Assembly (NCBI GenBank): GCA_948739805.1
Contig: CAPYID010000028.1
Span: forward strand, 1 to 26,023
Length of the DNA: 26,023 nt
Direction of reading: 5' to 3'
Source: an uncultured Clostridia bacterium
GTDB taxonomy: Bacteria > Bacillota > Clostridia > TANB77 > CAG-508
Below the pieces are notes generated by a model. It searched no databases and was not told the DNA's origin. It saw only the letters and a list, made by a program, of their open reading frames with translations. Positions 7,756 through 16,012 of the stretch are shown here, piece by piece (the first letter of the stretch is position 1; each line of letters begins with the position of its first letter). The translations under genes and the position numbers were made by a program.

Positions 7756-9558
7756 ATGAAAAAAGAACCAAAAAAAGAAAGAAATAATAAGAAAAAAATG
7801 CTTGTTGTATTACTCACAATATTACTAATTGCATTAATAGCACTTACAGCTTTATTGGTAATATACTCAGACGCAAAGAACAAAGAAAACTTACCATATA
7901 CTACATTATTAGATTACTTAGAACAAGACAAAATTGAAAAGATGGAAATGACTTATGGTTCAACTACGTTAAAGGTAACACTCAAAGAAAGAGAAAAAGA
8001 TGAAGACACAGAAACTGTAATAGTACCTAGCATACAAGCATTTATGGAACATGTACAGAATAAAAAAATGGAAGGTAAAGACATTAATTTAGAGCAAAAA
8101 CCAGCAAGTATAATAACAACAATAGCAAGCAAGGCTTGGTCAATTATCCCAACAATATTAATGATAGCTTTATTTGTAATGATATTTCAAATGCAAGGAC
8201 TTGGAGATAAAGGTGTAGTATATGACGGTGAAGAAAACAAAAGCAGTGTAAAATTTGAGGATATTGCAGGATTAGAAGAAGAGAAGAATGAATTAGTAGA
8301 GATAGTTGGATTTTTAAAAGACCCTAAAAAATTTAGAGATATGGGAGCAAAAATTCCAAGAGGAGTCCTACTTTGTGGTAAACCAGGAACTGGAAAAACT
8401 TTACTTGCAAAAGCAGTTGCAGGAGAAGCAGGAGTTCCCTTTATAGCAATGAGTGGTTCTGAATTTATAGAGATGTTTGCAGGGCTTGGAGCATCACGTG
8501 TAAGAAAATTATTTGCAAAAGCAAAAAAATTATCTCCATGTATAGTTTTTATAGATGAAATAGATGCAATTGGTTCAAGAAGAACAGGAGGTGGTGGAGC
8601 AGAATCAGAAAACAACCAAACATTAAATCAATTATTAGTTGAAATGGACGGATTTGAAACTGATAATGCAGTAATAGTATTAGCAGCAACAAATAGACCA
8701 GAAATGTTAGATAAAGCCTTATTAAGACCAGGAAGATTTGATAGACAAATAACAGTAGCACCACCAGATATTAAAGGTAGAGAGCAAATTTTAAAAATAC
8801 ATGCAAAAGACAAAAAATTTGCAGATGATATAAATTTAGCAGATATTGCAGATGATACAGCAGGATTTACAGGAGCAGAATTAAGTAATATATTAAATGA
8901 AGCGGCAATAATTGCAACAGTAAATGACCATGAAGCAATACAAAAAGAGGATTTAGAAGAAGCCATAAAAAAGGTAACAGTTGGATTACAAAAAACAAGT
9001 AGATTAATGTCAGAAAAAGATAAAAAATTAACAGCATATCATGAAGCAGGACATGCTATAGTCAGTAAATTCCTTCCAACAGTAACAGATGTAAAAGAAA
9101 TATCAATTATACCAAGAGGAGTTGCTGGAGGATATACGATGTATAAATCAGATGAAGACAAATACTATGTATCAAAAACAGAAATGGAAGAAAAACTAAT
9201 TTCATTATTAGGAGGACGTGCGGCAGAAAGACTAATATTAAATGATATATCAACAGGAGCAAGTAATGATATAGAAGTTGCAACAAAAATTGCAAGAAAC
9301 ATGATAACAGTATATGGAATGAGTGATACACTAGGACCAATATCTTTAGTTGTAGATACACCAGAAGAATTAAGACTATTTGGTCATAACATTGAAGATG
9401 AAATAGGAACAGAAATAAAAACTATAATAGATACAGCATATGTTAGAGCACAACAAATATTAAATGCAAATATGGAAAAATTACATCAAATAGCACAAAT
9501 ATTATTAGAAAAAGAAACAATAACACAAGACGAATTTGAACAAGTATTTATGTCTTAA
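7756..9558 (+). CDS. ftsH: ATP-dependent zinc metalloprotease FtsH
   Basis: Membrane-anchored AAA+ protease that extracts and degrades membrane and regulatory proteins. An in-frame ATG lies at 7750, but GGAAGG (7741-7746) is only three bases from it and nine from the ATG at 7756, which is preferred (600 residues). Two membrane helices (about 14-38 and 128-147) flank a short external domain. Numbering from 7756: Walker A GKPGTGKT at 208-215 (most FtsH have GPPGTGKT), Walker B IVFIDE near 263-268, arginine-finger region RPGRFDR, zinc-binding HEAGH at 429-433 and third ligand Asp505 in TGASND. The pore loop reads MFAGLG where most have MFVGVG. The C-terminal region is short, so the protein is slightly below the usual 610-650 residues. 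Confidence 0.97.
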   Translation: MKKEPKKERNNKKKMLVVLLTILLIALIALTALLVIYSDAKNKENLPYTTLLDYLEQDKIEKMEMTYGSTTLKVTLKEREKDEDTETVIVPSIQAFMEHVQNKKMEGKDINLEQKPASIITTIASKAWSIIPTILMIALFVMIFQMQGLGDKGVVYDGEENKSSVKFEDIAGLEEEKNELVEIVGFLKDPKKFRDMGAKIPRGVLLCGKPGTGKTLLAKAVAGEAGVPFIAMSGSEFIEMFAGLGASRVRKLFAKAKKLSPCIVFIDEIDAIGSRRTGGGGAESENNQTLNQLLVEMDGFETDNAVIVLAATNRPEMLDKALLRPGRFDRQITVAPPDIKGREQILKIHAKDKKFADDINLADIADDTAGFTGAELSNILNEAAIIATVNDHEAIQKEDLEEAIKKVTVGLQKTSRLMSEKDKKLTAYHEAGHAIVSKFLPTVTDVKEISIIPRGVAGGYTMYKSDEDKYYVSKTEMEEKLISLLGGRAAERLILNDISTGASNDIEVATKIARNMITVYGMSDTLGPISLVVDTPEELRLFGHNIEDEIGTEIKTIIDTAYVRAQQILNANMEKLHQIAQILLEKETITQDEFEQVFMS

Positions 9559-9580
9559 ATAAATATAATAAATTATATTC

Positions 9581-9693
9581 GAAAAAGAATTGTTATTTAG
9601 CTAGGCGTTCAAGAAAGAAATACTGGAAACGTACTGTTGTACGCCAAAGGATTTTCTTTCGCAGAACAACAACGCTAAATACAATTATCTTTC
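9581..9693. repeat. Long imperfect hairpin element upstream of purD
   Basis: About 113 bases that fold end to end. AATTGTTATTTAGC (9588-9601) pairs with GCTAAATACAATT (9674-9686, one bulge) and GAAAGAAA (9613-9620) with TTTCTTTC (9653-9660). CGTAC (9630-9634) pairs with GTACG (9639-9643) around a TGTT loop. The left flank GAAAAAG also matches CTTTC on the right. Its left end shares 15 identical bases with the element after purD (9579-9593 and 11017-11031), which suggests a small dispersed MITE-like repeat rather than a purD-specific leader. Confidence 0.6.
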
Positions 9694-9711
9694 AAATGAG
9701 GAGGAATAGAA

Positions 9712-11016
9712 ATGGAAAAATGTATATTACTAGGAAATGGAGCAAGAGAAGCAGTAATTGCAGAAAAAATATCAGAAGGATTTGAATTATATTGTATAAT
9801 GCCATATGAAAATCCAACAATTTCAGAATTTGCACAAAAATCAAATGGAAAAATATTAATAGGAGACCCATTTGATAAAGAATTAGTAAAAAAATTCATA
9901 AAAGAAGAAGATATAACAAACTGTGTAATAAGTAGTGATAACTTATTAAGAGATGGATTAATAGACTTAGCAAGACAATTAGGATTAAAAACATTTGGAC
10001 CAACATCATTAGGTTCAAAAATAGAATGGAGCAAAACTTATGCTTTAGACATCGTACAAAAAATTGCACCAGATATGGTAATAAAAAACTTTGAAGTAAG
10101 AAGCAAAGAAGAGCTAAGAAAAATAATAGATGAAAACTATAAAGACGATAGTTTTGTTATAAAACCAGAAGGATTAACAGGAGGAAAAGGTGTTAAAGTA
10201 GGAGGAATACACTTTAAAGGTAAAGAAGAAGGATACAAATACGCATTATCATGTTTAGAAAGTAGTGGAGTAGTTATAATACAAGATAAAGTAGAAGGAA
10301 GAGAATTTACAGTAACAGGATTAACAGACGGAAAAAATCTTGTTATAACCCCAACTACTTTTGATTATCCATATAGATTTGATGAAGATAAAGGACCAGG
10401 AACAGGTGGAATGGGATGTTTAAGTTTTGAAACAGGTCTATTACCATTTTTAAACAAAGAAGATATTAATAAATGTGCAGAATTAATGAAAAAAGTAATT
10501 GAATATATAAATCGTGATAGTAATGAATTTACAGGACCAATCTATGGAGGATTCTTTAAATGCGAAAATGGAATAAAATTTATTGAATTTAATGCAAGAT
10601 TTGGAGACCCTGAAGCACTAAATATATTAAATACATTAGAAACACCATTTAAAGAAGTATTTTATAATATCCAAAAACAAGAGCTATCAGAAGAAAATTG
10701 TAAATTTGCAAAAAAAGCAATTTGTACAGTTTATATGGTAAGTCCAAACTATGCAATAGCCTCAAGCAAAGAACCTTGTAAATATACATTAAACAAAGAA
10801 GAAATAAACAAAAAAGGAGCAAAAGTATATTTTGCAAGTTCAAAAAGAGTAGAAGGTAATTCTTATGAATCAGTTGGAAATTCAAGATTAGTAGCTATTG
10901 TTGCAGAAGATGAAAACTTAGAAAAAGCAAAACATAAAGTATATACAGCAATAAAAGGAAATGTGGATAGTGTATTGAATTATAGGAAAGATATTGGAAC
11001 AATATATATTCACTAG
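9712..11016 (+). CDS. purD: PurD-like ATP-grasp enzyme (phosphoribosylamine--glycine ligase homologue)
   Basis: A 434-residue ATP-grasp protein with the layout of GAR synthetase, which joins glycine to phosphoribosylamine in purine synthesis. Clear motifs are the N-terminal nucleotide-fold GNGAREA (8-14), the ATP-grasp loop GLTGGKGVKV, GPGTGGMG, and FNARFGDPE with the metal-binding acidic and Asn residues. GLTGGKGVKV and LLPFL look more like archaeal GARS than usual bacterial PurD. Several substrate-side motifs differ. GGREH is GAREA, the PGN loop reads MPYENP, GPEAPL is SSDNLL, and the QDHKR block is FDYPYR. The ATP-binding half is therefore sound, but the substrate is uncertain. It has a perfect GAGGAGG ribosome site. 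No other purine gene is nearby. Confidence 0.8.
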   Translation: MEKCILLGNGAREAVIAEKISEGFELYCIMPYENPTISEFAQKSNGKILIGDPFDKELVKKFIKEEDITNCVISSDNLLRDGLIDLARQLGLKTFGPTSLGSKIEWSKTYALDIVQKIAPDMVIKNFEVRSKEELRKIIDENYKDDSFVIKPEGLTGGKGVKVGGIHFKGKEEGYKYALSCLESSGVVIIQDKVEGREFTVTGLTDGKNLVITPTTFDYPYRFDEDKGPGTGGMGCLSFETGLLPFLNKEDINKCAELMKKVIEYINRDSNEFTGPIYGGFFKCENGIKFIEFNARFGDPEALNILNTLETPFKEVFYNIQKQELSEENCKFAKKAICTVYMVSPNYAIASSKEPCKYTLNKEEINKKGAKVYFASSKRVEGNSYESVGNSRLVAIVAEDENLEKAKHKVYTAIKGNVDSVLNYRKDIGTIYIH

Positions 11017-11195
11017 TCGAAAAAGAATTGTCATTTGGTATAGCATGAGAAATTAATTGTAGGGGCGGACGAAATGAGAGAAAACATAAAAATAAGAAAA
11101 TGAATTGTCTTATTTTTATACTTTCACGAATGAGTCATGGAAAATTTGCGAAGCAAATTTTACTGGGGCACTATGCCAAAAGCAATAATAATTTC
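11017..11195. repeat. Structured dispersed repeat between purD and recX
   Basis: It starts at the base after the purD stop with a 15-base match to the element before purD. Terminal inverted repeats TTTGGTATAG (11034-11043) and CTATGCCAAA (11171-11180) enclose two perfect hairpins. These are ATAAAAATAAG/CTTATTTTTAT (11086-11119) and AAAATTTGC/GCAAATTTT (11141-11161, 3-base loop). It also contains ATTGTAGGGGC (11056-11066), shared with repeats at 24377 and 25576. It adds an in-frame but spurious extension in front of recX. Confidence 0.6.
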
Positions 11196-11228
11196 ATTAA
11201 ATTTTATATAAAAAAAGAGGAGAAATCA

Positions 11229-11654
11229 TTGGATTATAATAAAATACAAGAATTTGAAAAACAAAAAACAAAAGTAATGAACTATATAATGTATAAAAAG
11301 AGAACAGAACATGAGGTAAGACAAAAGTTTTCAAAAACAATAGAGGAAGGAACATTAGAGGAAATAATCGAATATGTAAAAGAAGTAGGATATTTGAGTG
11401 ATACAGACTATATAGAAAGAGCAATCAATGAATTTATGGCATTAAAAAATTTATCAATATTTGAAATAAAAAATAAACTATATGCAAAAGGAATATCAAA
11501 AGATGATATAGAAGATTATATATGTGAACACAGAGAAGAACTAGAAGAATATGAAGAAAAATCAAAAGAAAACATAATTGCAAAAAAATCGGATGTAATG
11601 GACGAAAGAGAATTAAAAAATTATCTATATAAAAAAGGGTTTAATAAGGATTAA
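11229..11654 (+). CDS. recX: RecX family regulatory protein
   Basis: A 141-residue all-helical protein of the RecX family, which binds RecA filaments and limits recombination. Three tandem three-helix repeats are visible: VMNYIMYKKRTEHEVRQKF, then YLSDTDYIERAINEFMALKNL, then a C-terminal ELKNYLYKKGFNKD. The reading frame stays open upstream to an ATG at 11100, but those 43 codons lie in a dispersed repeat and do not resemble RecX. GAGGAG at 11217-11222 sits six bases before a TTG at 11229, which gives the expected N-terminus and length. TTG is therefore the likely start codon. The gap to scpA is about 30 bases, so they are probably co-transcribed. No recA gene is present in the window. Confidence 0.85.
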   Translation: MDYNKIQEFEKQKTKVMNYIMYKKRTEHEVRQKFSKTIEEGTLEEIIEYVKEVGYLSDTDYIERAINEFMALKNLSIFEIKNKLYAKGISKDDIEDYICEHREELEEYEEKSKENIIAKKSDVMDERELKNYLYKKGFNKD

Positions 11655-11687
11655 AAAGAGCAAATAAATAGAATGAAAGGAAAAATA

Positions 11688-12446
11688 ATGAACAACGTAT
11701 TATCACTAGAAACAAATAAATATGCAATAAAAATAGAAAATTTTGAAGGTCCACTAGACTTATTAGTAAATCTAATAGATAAAAACAAAATGGATATATA
11801 TGATATAAAAATTTCAGAAATTGCTGAACAGTATATAGAATATATACACAAAATGGAGGAACTAAATTTAGTAATAACTAGTGAATTTGCAATTATGGCA
11901 TCAACTTTATTATATTTAAAATCAAAAAAATTACTTCCAAAGCATCAAGAAGACGAAGAAGAATTAACTGAGGAAGAACTTATAAGAAGAATTATAGAAT
12001 ATAAGAAGTATAAAGACATAACACAAAAATTAAAAGAAAACTTTTTAACTTTTTCTAATAGATATTATAAATTTGCAGAAAAAATTGAATTGCCTAAACA
12101 AGAATTAGACGAGAACTATGAGCAAGGGATAATAACAAAACTATACAAAAGATTAATATATAGAAATGAAGAAAAGATAAATGTAAATGCAAAAAATATT
12201 GAAAAAATAGCATTAGTAGACACATATACAGTACACGATAAAGTAAAAGAAATGTTTAAAATATTATTGCATACACCAAACTTTGTATTTAATAAAGTAT
12301 ACACTTTAAAAAAACATAACAAACAAGAAGTTGTAACTGCATTTTCAGGACTTTTGGAATTATCAAGAAGAAGCAAGGTTATGACAGAACAACAACAGAA
12401 CTTTGGAGACATAAAAGTTGAAAAAATAAAGAAAACAAAAGAATAA
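11688..12446 (+). CDS. scpA: Segregation and condensation protein A
   Basis: Kleisin subunit of the bacterial SMC-ScpAB condensin, which bridges SMC heads and compacts the chromosome. The N-terminal signature, NFEGPLDLLVNLIDKNKMDIYDI, is typical. It is followed by the helical SEFAIMASTLLYLKSKKLLP block, an acidic linker (EDEEELTEEEL), and a C-terminal winged-helix ending in FSGLLELSRR. AAAGGA spaced eight bases away supports the ATG at 11688 (252 residues) over the in-frame ATG at 11673. ScpB normally follows ScpA in Firmicutes, but here the next gene is a DUF2953 protein only 55 bases later, so scpB is not at this site. Confidence 0.93.
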   Translation: MNNVLSLETNKYAIKIENFEGPLDLLVNLIDKNKMDIYDIKISEIAEQYIEYIHKMEELNLVITSEFAIMASTLLYLKSKKLLPKHQEDEEELTEEELIRRIIEYKKYKDITQKLKENFLTFSNRYYKFAEKIELPKQELDENYEQGIITKLYKRLIYRNEEKINVNAKNIEKIALVDTYTVHDKVKEMFKILLHTPNFVFNKVYTLKKHNKQEVVTAFSGLLELSRRSKVMTEQQQNFGDIKVEKIKKTKE

Positions 12447-12501
12447 AATTAGAAAAATTGGAAAAAATTAATAATATAAATTCTATGAAATGGAGAATTT
12501 T

Positions 12502-13062
12502 ATGTTATTAATTTTATTTTTTTTAATCATTATTATAGCTATATTTACTATAAAAATAAGAATTAATTTTAAAGACATACAAGTATCTAATATTAATGAA
12601 AATAGAGAAAAGACTCTAATTAAACATCATTATTATATAGAATTTGAAATTTTTATATTAAAGATTATTAAAATTGCAAAAATAAAATTCAATAATCAGA
12701 AAATGAATAAAGCAATAAATAAAATGAAATACAAAATAGAAGACTTTGGTGTAGAAAGAGAGATAAGGAAAGAAATAAAAAACAGGAAACAATTATTAAA
12801 AGCATTTAAACATCTAAATTTAAAATTAGAAAAATTGAATTTTAAACTTGCAATAGGCACAGATGGAATAGTTAGTACAATAGGAATATTTACTGTTATA
12901 TCAACAATAATACCTATATTAATTAGAAACAATTCAGACAAAGTACAATATAAAATAGAACCTATATATAATAATGGTAATGTGATAAATTTTTGGGCAA
13001 ATTGTATAAGTGATGTTTACTTGGTACATATTATTTATGCATTATATACGATTAAAAAATAG
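12502..13062 (+). CDS. DUF2953 domain protein (YtfI-like)
   Basis: A 186-residue protein with an N-terminal membrane helix (MLLILFFLIIIIAIFTI) and a basic, Lys/Ile-rich body. The layout and position directly before ytfJ match Bacillus YtfI and other DUF2953 proteins, a sporulation-associated family of unknown biochemical role. An ATG exists at 12490, but GGAGA at 12492-12496 lies at the right distance only for the ATG at 12502. The composition is extreme (many Asn, Ile and Lys), in keeping with the AT-rich genome. The assignment rests mainly on synteny plus general features, because the sequence is poorly conserved. Confidence 0.7.
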   Translation: MLLILFFLIIIIAIFTIKIRINFKDIQVSNINENREKTLIKHHYYIEFEIFILKIIKIAKIKFNNQKMNKAINKMKYKIEDFGVEREIRKEIKNRKQLLKAFKHLNLKLEKLNFKLAIGTDGIVSTIGIFTVISTIIPILIRNNSDKVQYKIEPIYNNGNVINFWANCISDVYLVHIIYALYTIKK

Positions 13063-13122
13063 TTGCTAACAATTTTTTCAATCTAGATTAATTTTAAGTA
13101 AGAAAGGAATGTGAACAAAAAA

Positions 13123-13566
13123 ATGGGAGAAGAAACAAAAGGACAAAGTCATCCTATAGAAGGACTTATGATTACAGCAATGGATAGTATACAAGGAATG
13201 GTGGACGTTAATACAATAATAGGAGAACCAATAGAAACATCAGTGGGGAGTGTAATAATACCAATATCAAAAGTAACATTTGGATTTGCAGCAGGTGGTA
13301 GTGAATTTAAAGGAGAAACAGTTGATGAATATACTAAAAAAGAAAAAGAAGAACAGGTGCAGTACAGATTGCCATTTGGAGGAGGAAGTGGTGCAGCAGT
13401 AAATATAAATCCAGTAGCATTTTTAATAGTACAAGCAGACACAGTAAAACTATTACCAGTAAACCATGCATCATCATTGGACAAAGTATTAGACTATGCA
13501 CCAGATATAATAGAAAAAATAGAAAAAGTAATGTGCAAAAAAGATAAACAAGAAAATCAAAACTGA
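13123..13566 (+). CDS. ytfJ: YtfJ/GerW family sporulation protein
   Basis: A small, conserved protein needed for normal spore germination in Bacillus (GerW). The signature runs through HPIEGLMITAMDSIQGMVDV, NTIIGEPIET, SKVTFGFAAGGSEF, a Gly-rich loop (LPFGGGSGAAVNI) and NPVAFLIV. A GTG at 13111 is an alternative start, but AAAGGA is then only two bases upstream. The ATG at 13123 (147 residues) puts the conserved HPIEGLM at the same distance from Met as in relatives. It is the last gene of the scpA-DUF2953-ytfJ run and is followed by a strong bidirectional terminator. Its presence argues that the organism forms spores. Confidence 0.93.
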   Translation: MGEETKGQSHPIEGLMITAMDSIQGMVDVNTIIGEPIETSVGSVIIPISKVTFGFAAGGSEFKGETVDEYTKKEKEEQVQYRLPFGGGSGAAVNINPVAFLIVQADTVKLLPVNHASSLDKVLDYAPDIIEKIEKVMCKKDKQENQN

Positions 13567-13579
13567 TAATATGATAATG

Positions 13580-13621
13580 AGAGTGCACTATAAATGCTAT
13601 TTTAACATTTATATGCACTCT
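13580..13621. terminator. Bidirectional terminator between ytfJ and dapB
   Basis: Long hairpin with arms AGAGTGCA...ATAAATG and CATTTATA...TGCACTCT (one bulged base). It lies between convergent stops at 13566 and 13627, with T-rich sequence on the plus side and A/T-rich sequence on the other. Confidence 0.8.
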
Positions 13622-13626
13622 AAATT

Positions 13627-14373
13627 TTACACTAAATCATTCATATTATAAAAGCCATTTGGTTGATTTACTAGAAATTCAGCAGCTTTTAATGCTCCTT
13701 CAGCGAAAAGATTTCTAGAATATGAAGTATGCTTTATTTCAAAAGTCTCATAAGGACTAAAGAATTGAACAGTATGTTCTCCAACAATATTACCACCACG
13801 AATTGATGAAAATCCTATTTCATTTGGTGAACGTTTTTCAGATTTAGAATGTCTATCAAATACATATTCTTTTTTATTATCAAAAGTTTCATTTATTGCA
13901 TCTGCGAGTAGAAGGGCTGTTCCACTAGGAGAGTCCTTTTTTTGATTATGATGAGTTTCTATAATTTCTATATCTGCATTAGACAATTTTTTAGCAACTT
14001 CTGCTACAATCTTTGACATTAAATTAATATCAAAAGACATATTAGAAGACTTAAATATAGGTAAATTTTTGCTATATTCTTTTATCATATTTTCTTGTTC
14101 TACTGTAAAGCCAGTAGTTGCTATAACAATTGGAATATAATTTCTTGAAGCATATTCTAGCATATTTAAGGTTGCTATTGTATAAGAAAAATCAACTATT
14201 ACATCTATTTTTACATCTATATCTTTAAAATCATTAAAAATAGGGAAAGTAGCAGTTTCATCTTTAGTCATATCAAAACCACCTACTAAATTTAAGTTAT
14301 CAAAATTTTCAATCTGCGATATTATGGTACGTCCCATACGACCATTACATCCATTTACAAGAACATTTATCAT
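13627..14373 (-). CDS. dapB: 4-hydroxy-tetrahydrodipicolinate reductase
   Basis: A 248-residue cytoplasmic NAD(P)H-dependent reductase, the second committed step of lysine and diaminopimelate synthesis, acting on the DapA product. It has the Rossmann motif GCNGRMGR (8-15), IATTGFT near 84-90 and the catalytic block ETHHNQKKDSPSGTA with His141/His142 and Lys146. The C-terminal IRGGNIVGEHTV belongs to the substrate and tetramer domain. AAAGGA precedes the ATG. It is the last gene of a dapA / HD-protein / dapB cluster, 24 bases after the HD gene. In a spore-former the pathway feeds both peptidoglycan and dipicolinate. Confidence 0.96.
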   Translation of the reverse strand: MINVLVNGCNGRMGRTIISQIENFDNLNLVGGFDMTKDETATFPIFNDFKDIDVKIDVIVDFSYTIATLNMLEYASRNYIPIVIATTGFTVEQENMIKEYSKNLPIFKSSNMSFDINLMSKIVAEVAKKLSNADIEIIETHHNQKKDSPSGTALLLADAINETFDNKKEYVFDRHSKSEKRSPNEIGFSSIRGGNIVGEHTVQFFSPYETFEIKHTSYSRNLFAEGALKAAEFLVNQPNGFYNMNDLV

Positions 14374-14397
14374 ATTAATTTATCCTTTCTTTCTATT

Positions 14398-14934
14398 TTA
14401 TAAAAAATAACTAAATGTACAAAAACCTAGAACCATATATGCATATTTGAACATTCTCCTATATGTATTAGTGTTTTCTAATCCTTCTAAAGTTTCTACA
14501 ATAGCAGAAAACTTATCTGTTAAAGTTATTATATAAGACTCTTTATATTTAGGCAAAGCAAATGTTACAGGCCACATATGTTTTAAAATCACATCTTTTT
14601 CAATATCATTAAGTTCAAATAAATTGTTTGCATTATTTAAAGCACATTTAGGATGGGTAAAAGCATGAAAACCTTTTCGATTTTCCTTTTTTCTCCAATC
14701 ATATAAAAATAAATCATGTAACATAGCAGCACGTGTAGCTGATATATAATCCAAATGAAATTTTTTACAAATTAGATATGTATAATAGGAAACATATAAA
14801 CAATGTTCATAACAAGAAGTATTATAATGTTGCCTAAAATTTTTCATTTGTAAAACTGTGCTATTTATTTTTATATTATATATAATTTCATTAAAAAACT
14901 TATCACTATTTATTTTTTCTAATATTTTAAACAT
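14398..14934 (-). CDS. HD-domain phosphohydrolase family protein
   Basis: A 178-residue protein with the metal-binding pattern of HD hydrolases: His44 in YEHCLYVSYYTYLI, the His73-Asp74 pair in RAAMLHDLF, and a downstream Asp140 in LTDKFSA. Further conserved-looking His residues are His94 (FTHP) and His119 (KHMWP). The substrate is unknown; relatives act on nucleotides or related phosphates. It sits between dapA and dapB on the same strand with a GAGG ribosome site, so it is co-expressed with lysine synthesis, though no direct role there is established. The last residues (AYMVLGFCTFSYFL) are hydrophobic. Confidence 0.85.
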   Translation of the reverse strand: MFKILEKINSDKFFNEIIYNIKINSTVLQMKNFRQHYNTSCYEHCLYVSYYTYLICKKFHLDYISATRAAMLHDLFLYDWRKKENRKGFHAFTHPKCALNNANNLFELNDIEKDVILKHMWPVTFALPKYKESYIITLTDKFSAIVETLEGLENTNTYRRMFKYAYMVLGFCTFSYFL

Positions 14935-15023
14935 ATAATCAAATCCTCTATAATTGCATAATATTAAAATGCAAAAGATATTGGCATAAATGCCTACACA
15001 ATAATTATACTATAAAAAATATA

Positions 15024-15908
15024 TTAAATCAAATAAGGTTTCATAGCAATTTTTAGCATTTCCAAATTTGTAGGAGAGATAGGAGTAAGTGGTAATCTAG
15101 GGGTTCCGAAATCATATCCCATTAAATTTAATGCAGCCTTTACAGGAATAGGATTTACTTCACAAAACAATGCATTTATTAGTTCTAGACTTTCTAATTG
15201 AGTATTTGTAGTTTCTTTTATTTTTCCGTTCCAAAAATTTTTAATCATATCTGAAAATTTTTTAGGTGCTATATTAGAAAATACAGAGATTACACCAAGT
15301 CCACCTAAAGACAAAACAGGAAGTACTTGATCATCATTACCACTATAAATATTCAAATTATCACCACAAAGTGCAGCAATTTCAGCCACTTGAGATAAAT
15401 TTCCAGAAGCCTCTTTTATTGCAACGATATTTTGAATTTTAGATAATTCTAAGCATGTTTTTGGAAGAATATTAACACCAGTTCTACTTGGTACACTGTA
15501 CATAATAATAGGCATATTAGGAACAGCAGAAGCAATGGCTTTATAATGTTCTATTAATCCATTTTGGGTAGCTTTATTATAATAAGGAGTAACAACAAGT
15601 ATTCCATCAGCCCCAACATTATTAGCAAACTTTGAAAGCTCAATAGCACTTGCAGTACAATTTGAACCAGTACCAGCAATTACTGGAATACGACCATCAA
15701 TAGTATCAATTGCGAATTTTATAGTTTCCTTTCTTTCAGAATCAGTCATTGTTGAAGCCTCACCAGTAGTACCACAAACTATTATTGCATCAGCTCCATT
15801 TTCAACTTGAAATTCTAGCAATTTTTCAAATTCAGCATAATTCACACCATTTTCATTAAAAGGTGTAGCAATGGCTGTTCCACAGCCTTTAAAAATAATT
15901 TTTTTCAT
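15024..15908 (-). CDS. dapA: 4-hydroxy-tetrahydrodipicolinate synthase
   Basis: A 294-residue TIM-barrel aldolase condensing pyruvate with aspartate semialdehyde, the first committed step to lysine and diaminopimelate. Numbering from the ATG at 15908: CGTTGE (Thr47, Thr48), PYYNK, catalytic Tyr137 in MYSVPSRTG with Arg142, and Schiff-base Lys165 in AIKEASG. An upstream in-frame ATG at 15917 adds MCD but leaves no room for a ribosome site, whereas AGAAG is about nine bases from 15908. Short complementary ACACA and TGTGT stretches flank the ribosome site and could pair. No lysine riboswitch is visible in the 130 bases upstream. It is followed by the HD gene and dapB. Confidence 0.96.
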   Translation of the reverse strand: MKKIIFKGCGTAIATPFNENGVNYAEFEKLLEFQVENGADAIIVCGTTGEASTMTDSERKETIKFAIDTIDGRIPVIAGTGSNCTASAIELSKFANNVGADGILVVTPYYNKATQNGLIEHYKAIASAVPNMPIIMYSVPSRTGVNILPKTCLELSKIQNIVAIKEASGNLSQVAEIAALCGDNLNIYSGNDDQVLPVLSLGGLGVISVFSNIAPKKFSDMIKNFWNGKIKETTNTQLESLELINALFCEVNPIPVKAALNLMGYDFGTPRLPLTPISPTNLEMLKIAMKPYLI

Positions 15909-16012
15909 ATCACACATCTTCTTTCTGTGTTAGTAAAAACTCATATATAATCATATATCGAGTATATCGTCTATATTATATTCTAAAATACAAAAAAAGG
16001 GAAGAGATTTAG

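Noticed and set aside
8187..8615. Minus-strand frame of 142 codons
   Set aside because: Antisense of the conserved FtsH ATPase region; no ribosome site and no protein-like features.
15918..16012. Lysine riboswitch upstream of dapA
   Set aside because: The space is too short for the known structure and no conserved core is visible.
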